Below, piece after piece: positions 57,986 to 64,000 of a DNA stretch of 64,000 nucleotides. Below the pieces are notes generated by a model. It ran no database searches and had not been told where the DNA came from. It saw nothing but the letters and a program-made list of their open reading frames with translations. The DNA is from Schistocephalus solidus. Its lineage: Eukaryota > Platyhelminthes > Cestoda > Diphyllobothriidea > Diphyllobothriidae. Both the position numbers and the translations under genes were made by a program. Numbering within the stretch: the first letter of the stretch is position 1; each line of letters opens with the position of its first letter. Location of the stretch: positions 1-64,000 of the forward strand of contig WEDG01001469.1 in the NCBI GenBank assembly GCA_017591395.1. Reading direction: 5' to 3'.

Positions 57986-60900
57986 CCTTTAGTTACATAG
58001 GACCAAATCGTCCTATACCAAATAATTTGAGCAACAAAAAATGACCGTCCCTATTTGCTAGCCTTTCTTCATCTGTCCTGTCGAGTTAATAAAACAAAAA
58101 GCTGAAGCTACCTCTCTCTCTCTCTCTCTCATCGGTTCAATGTATACTTTGGCATCATTTTTAAATGGCAGTTTATGCATTTAAATCGTTTTAGTGGAAA
58201 ATTCTCTACAAAAGTATTATCTTCAATGTTTTCTGCATGGAATTTCAGTAAAAATGAAATTAAATAAATAGCTAATATTTTGAATACGCAAGTCTGCGGA
58301 AGAAAAATACGGCGTTTTTATGCTTATTTTGTAGCACAAAACGCACATCCACATGATATTTAATTATGAAATTGTTCAAGCAATAACTTGAGACTAAAAG
58401 CCCTTAAACAGATTAGTTGTCTACCTAAATGTTCTCAATCTGGTAACCATGGTTTAAAAGAGACGCGATTATTATTTTTTAAGATTATTTACTTAAATTG
58501 CTACCCCTGCGATTCCCATGAGGTCACCTAGAGTAACGTGAGTCAACCTAAAGTGGAATACTTAGTTTCAACTAGGCTTCCGGTTGAACTTTTCCTTGAA
58601 TTGAGATTATCCGTGGATTCGTAAGAAGACGCCTAATAATTCACCGAATACGATTGGCAAACAAATCTACGAATACAATACGCACCCACCTTGTACACCC
58701 TAGGCGTAAAGTTGGATATGTTGAGAAAATCGTGGTCAGAAGATTCCCTGCAATGACAATAATATAAAATGCGACATTCAAACTGAAGAAAGCGGTCTGT
58801 AGGCAATGCAGGCACATAAAAATGGAGAGACTTATGGTTCCAAGTAGTCATAGATAGGCTTGATATTGAACCCTTTCGTGCTTGGCGTCAGTTCATCAAT
58901 TAAATAACAAAGGCTGACATTTGAAAAGATCATGTTTAAATCAGCATGTTATTTATTTTTCCTCACGCACGAAGCTCATAGTATGATAAGAGGAACTGTT
59001 GCAAATGATAACAGTGCGATGGCACAAAATAAAAACCTTTCAATACGAGGACTATAGAGTCGCCGATCTCTCAACCACGTTAAGGCGTTTAATTTTTTCA
59101 TCGGTGCCCTAGTCTGACAATGATGCATAACGCGAGGAAAATGAAGACTTGATCCCTCATATCACTTAATTCATTTCAACATATTTTATTCGATTGTGCT
59201 TACACTTATATTTATATCTATCCAAACAAGGAGAATTTCACATCGATCCTTTCGTTTCCCGAAGCGGATCAAGCAACAGCATTTTGCAATTTGCCTATCA
59301 GCCTATATTAAATACCTGTTAAGTAATTTAGTCTGATAAAATAAATAACCATTTTTCAATTAAACGCATACTGAAACCCCAGTGAACCTTTCGGGTGATT
59401 TATCAATGGTTATTCGCAATTGAACTGGTTTTATGCTGCGTGCTTATTCAAATTTTTCTTGAATAACAAACCCACGCTCTCGTGAAACCCATTTTGTAGT
59501 ACGCTATCTTCTACCAGATGCTGGGTAGCTAGAGGAAGATAGCTAAGTAACAAGAATAAATTATGTTTGATTTACCATCAGCCTCCGAAATAAACTTTAG
59601 ATTATTTACAAGCTGAAAACACGGTGGTCAACTAATAATTTCACAGTTGACGCAGCGGAAATTTCTATTTGTATATATTTATGGATTTTGATTTGAACCG
59701 TCTTTGCAGTGAATGAAATCTCAGCAGAGAAGGAAGATTGTAACAAAGTACTTGTTGGAGAACTATAAGGCAGTTTTGTTATATGAAAGGAATTTCAGCT
59801 CATCTCTGAATTCCGAATGGGTTGAATATGCTTTTACTGCGCTTATTTCACATTCTTTTCATTTCCTTCATTTCTTTTTTCTAAAAAAGACACAAAATTA
59901 TACTTGGCACCTCTCTTTAGAGATTAAACGCTTTGCATATTTAATAAATTGTTTTTTCAATGTCCAAAGAGATAAACTAAACGGTAAGCAGTATGCAACC
60001 CTAGGCAACTTGTTTAAATTCGCACGAATTTGAAATAACTTTGTTCACGACATTAAAAATCACAACAAAAAAATCCCATATGACGAAACTTTCTATGGGA
60101 AGAAATGCCTTTGGTGGCCTTCACTGTAATGAAAGTCTTTGCCACAACCCTGTCCATAAAAATTAACTCAAGGTATAGAGCAAAATTATTCAAAAATTGG
60201 CCAACATAGTCTTTGCCTTCAGAAGTGGAAGTATGTATAGCTGAAGTATGGAACTGCTAGCGGAGTAAGAAGTCTGAAGTAACTTCCTGTAGAATAATAA
60301 AATGATTTTTGAATAGACATTTAAACAGTCACTTATTTGAACGGTACATCTACAGGAGTCATTTTAAGAATGTTTATTTTTGCTTTTACTTCAAATAATT
60401 GCGTAGATGCATGAATAAATTAGAGAAAATATATAAAAAGTTAATTTTATTCGAGAAATATATATCCGCTATGCTTATAATCACCGAAATATTACAGCTT
60501 TTGCCACCAAATTGGGATATTTTTCTGAGTTTTGTTATGATTTTTAGACCCAATGGTAGAAAATAATTTACTATCATTAGTTTTAAGATATAATGTTCCC
60601 TATAAAAGAGTATACCTGCATTGTAAAATTATTTTGGTTTCTGAAACCCTTGTGTGACAAAGTTTTGGGGTATCTTCATGATCGCTCCTACTGCCTGGTG
60701 TCGCTCACGAACTATGCAACGGGATTCATGACAGTCACACATTTTATGAGTACTTGGTGAAGTCATCATAGGAACATATTGCATTTGTACAGATCTGTCA
60801 GAGAAAAAATAAGAAGTGGATTGGACGACCCGATAAGGAATGTATTGGCAGATTTCCGGGTATTCGGATCTAATTAAAGCTACGAAATAATACCCGCTTC

Positions 60901-61439
60901 AAATAAAATATTTCAATAGGTCGTAAACCCTTATAAAAATCTTAATTATGTTAGGCTATTTTGTCGTCCAAAGCATGAATGGATTTATACGACACGGAAA
61001 AGCAATTCAACTAGTAATTCAACTACTAATTTGTGAACTTGAATGTGCGTACTACAAATTGGTTCTTCAGTGAAAGGCTATCATCTCATAGTTGACTGAA
61101 AATTATCCTCTCTGTTTATCCTTTATGTACTATCAGCGGAATATCTTCCCTATTAGAAGATGTATGGATGCGTTTAACCAAATTTACCAAAAGATTCAGT
61201 GAAGCGTATGCGAATCTTATACTTTAAACTGTTACCAAACATTAAATCACCCAATCAATTAGATACAATTAATTCTAATGCATTTATGCTGTACAGACAC
61301 CCCATTTAACCGTAGTGCATAACTTGTGCGCTCCTGATTAGCCTACAAAATGAATTTTCGGCATTGCTAGGGTGTTTGGAAAATTAACCTGAACATAGTT
61401 GATTATCATAAGCAACAGACTATATTTACAAATATGCTT
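57986..61439. other. AT-rich, unassigned, with a short (CT)n tract
   Basis: A (CT)n tract of about 20 bases lies at 58112-58130. The frame at 59713-60033 (plus, 106 codons) has no recognised similarity. No gene is supported. Confidence 0.35.
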
Positions 61440-62070
61440 ATTTTCGTAGAATGAGTTCAACTCTATCCACACGGCATGCGCACAGGATTTCGAAGGTAGA
61501 AAACGTACAGAGCAGGCTCCTTTAAAAAGGTCAAACCTTTCCTAGGCTACTAAATTGCATAGACCAGTCAGACGCTGGTATAGTGGGAAAATCACACGTC
61601 CGGACATCGCTGGTCGCAGCATGGGAGAAAACCACCGAAAGCCACCCTGAAAGCATGCTAAGCGCTCTACTGCCGAGCTAACGGCGTTGTGCCTGCCAAT
61701 TAATTGATTGAAATCGTATTGCCCTCCGGCTGGCCGGAATGACCCAAGAGAACGGCTCAAAGCCCAAGTGGATGCCAGAGAGTCGACGGTTGGATCAGGT
61801 ATGGCATCGAGAGAGATCTGACTGTGCGGTTACTTTTGGTCTTCCCATAGCCTGCAATAATCAGCTACTCTGGATTCTCAAACGTACGCAGCATCATGAA
61901 ATTATCAAATTTGTTAAAGTTTTTGCCCTATTGAAGTATTTGTCATCATCAGTAGAAATATATACTCCTTTCTCCTGCAAATCCTTTATTCAAGTTCACC
62001 AGACCACTTTAGGTATTATTAAAACTACGGATAAGCTTTATTTAATAGTTAAGAAGATTCGACGGTCATG
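61440..62070 (-). repeat. Diverged duplicated unit, copy 1, with tRNA-like A box
   Basis: The sequence from CCACACGGCATGCGCACAGG through ATCACACGTCCGGA, GCGCTCTACTGCCGAGCTAA, CATCGAGAGAGATC and CGTACGCAGCATCATGA recurs in the same order about 860 bases downstream. On the minus strand, GCCGTTAGCTCGGCAGTAGA resembles the D-arm and A box of a tRNA; the B box is not clear. Confidence 0.62.
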
Positions 62071-62309
62071 TTAAGTGCCTATTTTCAAACACCCTAATCA
62101 ATGAAGTAAAATGGATGATCATGCAGTTGCGCTGCACAGCCGTTCCCTCTCTGCCGCATTGCATAATTTACGTGGTTCTGATTGGTATACAGAATTAATT
62201 TTTGTAAACTTAATGGTTAACGTAAAATCAGCCTGTACAGGTTTGACCAGAGTTAATTCTCAGGACAACAAATTATATTTAAAAACGCTTTAATTTTTCC
62301 GTAACATGA

Positions 62310-62830
62310 CATCACATCTCTCCACACGCCATGTGCACAGGAATTTTAGGTAAGCATAGTAGCATAGCAGACTTCTTTACAGGAAAACGATTGCACTAGG
62401 AAACTTGCATATTAAATGCATTTAAACTCTGTTTAGGCCCTTAAAATCACACGTCCAGATTTTGTTTAATGCAGCGTGGGCTTGAGATGCCCACAGCAAC
62501 CCATAACTTACGTTAAGCGCTCTACCGCCGAGTTAACGGCGTTGCACCTGCAAGCTAGTTGCGTTAATATATATTATCCCACTGCTGACTAGAATGAGAG
62601 AGCTTAACTATTTGATGCCCAGGCGAATGCAGGATAGTCGATGGTGTGATCGCCTCTTACATCGAGAGTGGTGTTTGGCTGCGCGAAAGATTGCAATTTT
62701 CCCATAGTCTGCTATGAAAAAATATACTTGATGTATCGAACGTACACACCATCATGATATTCTCGAATTTATTAAAAAATTCTTTTCGTCATCTTTAAGA
62801 GCCCTACCATCCTCCGTGAAATACAAAACT
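62310..62830 (-). repeat. Diverged duplicated unit, copy 2
   Basis: It matches copy 1 in order: CCACACGCCATGTGCACAGG, ATCACACGTCCAGA, GCGCTCTACCGCCGAGTTAA, CATCGAGAGTGG, CGTACACACCATCATGATAT. Substitutions and indels are frequent, so the duplication or the two insertions are old. Confidence 0.62.
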
Positions 62831-63489
62831 CATCTGCTTCTATTTATTGCAAGGAAGATTCCAGTGTAACGCCAAAAATTTTCAGCACTTACTAGGCTTT
62901 TGCAATGCACTGTTGTTTTTCGATTATCATAGCTAGGGTAAACTAGGTCGTAGGAATTTAACCCTTACTTGACATTCGAGTGACTGAAGTCTGTAATATC
63001 AGCAGTGATACATAGATCGTGGAAGGCACCAGCATCATATATTATTTCTCTTAGGCTAGGTTTTGCTTTGGTTTATACTTGTTTTCCTGTTTAGTCATGG
63101 ATGAGGCTCTTCGACGGCTGCCATACTGAAACAATTACCCTAAGCGCATACTTGGATCGTCTAGGACTGCAGCAGCCTAAAGAGTACGACAATTTTATTT
63201 TTATTTCGTGATTTTTCAACTACTCGCAAGATTATAATTTTTCTATATGTAGAGGGAGAGAAAGTGTCAGAATCTTTTCCCTCTTACCCGGCACAACTAA
63301 TCATACTGAGGCACCAGGAAAATAAAGCAAATGGCCAACATATTCCATTACAAATGACCTGCTGAGAAGATGTTTGACTAAACGATTGCTAGAGCATATT
63401 CCCACAGCGCTGCTCCTAGCACTACGCGGGAAAAAGAGCTGGGAATTTATTTTATGGCAGAAAATAAGATGAATAAATGGGTTTATATA
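62831..63489. other. AT-rich, unassigned
   Basis: TTCGATTATCATAGCTAGGG near 62917 resembles part of the sequence left of copy 1 (TTGATTATCATAAGC at 61399), which hints at a third partial unit. No gene was seen. Confidence 0.35.
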
Positions 63490-63760
63490 ATGGTATTTGG
63501 GTGCTCAATGATCGGTTACAGGACTCACTCGTTCCGTTCTTCCTAAGGGCTCATTCAAGAGCCCTGCCAGCTACCGCAGAGTGGCTTGTAAGATAGGCAG
63601 ATAGGTAGCCAGCTCAATGGTAGAGCGTTCGACTCAATTACCAAAGGTTCGAATCCCAGGTCTACCACACTTGGGATTGGGTTTGACTGGCTGATGACAC
63701 CTAATAAGTCAGAAATGGTCATTCCGGTCTCCCTTGTCTTTGTCGGTTCCACTGTACCAA
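63490..63760 (+). repeat. tRNA-derived SINE body preceded by an inverted tail
   Basis: At 63600-63760 the plus strand has CAGCTCAATGGTAGAGCG (A box), AAGGTTCGAATCCCAGG (B box), then GGCTGATGACACCTAATAAG and GTCTCCCTTGTCTTTGTCGG. Before it, 63490-63585 carries a SINE tail in the opposite sense (GATCGGTTACAGGACTCACT). Confidence 0.78.
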
Positions 63761-64000
63761 CATATGCTACAGAAATGCAATATGCACCGGTGGAAACGTT
63801 ATAGATGAAAGATTGTAGCAGTGAGTTTGACCACCACATGTGAGTTGGAAACGTGATTTTCGATCTGTCCCAACAGAACAATACTCCATTTTTTCAAACT
63901 CATGTGGTATTTTTGACTTCCGTACATTGTTACCTCATTGTCTTTTATTCCTGATAAAAGCTTTGTGCACTTAAACTTTTGCTATTCAGGATGTCACGCT

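Noticed and set aside
1..64000. CRISPR array, operons, Shine-Dalgarno sites
   Set aside because: The window is eukaryotic with spliced genes. The regular repeats are microsatellites and interspersed elements.

Overview
The window is eukaryotic: one large gene split into short exons with canonical GT/AG splice sites, embedded in repeat-filled introns. Penelope-like retroelements with GIY-YIG endonuclease, tRNA-derived SINEs, a mariner remnant and a tegument-type EF-hand exon suggest a parasitic flatworm. A diphyllobothriidean tapeworm fits best, but that is inference from repeat style and cannot be proven here.

Main gene, about 1.4-45.7 kb, plus strand: the 3' part of a HECTD1-type HECT E3 ubiquitin ligase. 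I place 18 exons (1417-1840, 6785-7614, 11812-12358, 16024-16389, 20163-20705, 20815-20893, 20983-21089, 24382-24930, 25282-25624, 26652-26756, 26878-27060, 31660-32237, 34929-35298, 38292-38460, 40026-40402, 40481-40930, 44978-45167, 45269-45699), about 2,210 codons ending at a TAG. In order they encode the helical region before the SUN domain, the SUN (Sad1/UNC-like) domain, a long acidic and serine-rich linker, the helical region before HECT, and a complete HECT domain with catalytic Cys at 45502-45504. The N-terminal ankyrin part should lie upstream of the window. All junctions keep the reading frame except 26756/26878. The MIB/HERC2 domain that vertebrate HECTD1 has after the SUN domain was not found.

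The introns hold a minus-strand Penelope-like element (2.8-4.7 kb), a mariner remnant (5.4-6.0 kb), a second Penelope remnant with inverted end copies (8.9-10.4 kb), a GC-rich repeat family (11.3-19.9 and 30.5 kb), two very long TAG and CTA trinucleotide arrays that are reverse complements of each other (21.6-22.8 and 32.4-34.8 kb), a SINE cluster (29.2-29.9 kb), a third Penelope fragment of another lineage (35.5-36.4 kb), telomere-like tracts (39 kb) and a LINE remnant (41.4-41.7 kb).

From 45.7 to 64 kb the sequence is AT-rich and gene-poor: SINEs (48.6, 49.1, 57.8, 63.6 kb), one EF-hand exon (52946-53134), a small element with terminal inverted repeats that also carries a tRNA-like promoter (55260-55413), and a diverged tandem duplication (61.4-62.8 kb).

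The most interesting signals are hammerhead-ribozyme-like motifs (minus strand 29100-29141 and 29997-30041, plus degenerate relatives at Penelope ends) and the complementary trinucleotide arrays, which could base-pair in the pre-mRNA across exons 8-12.
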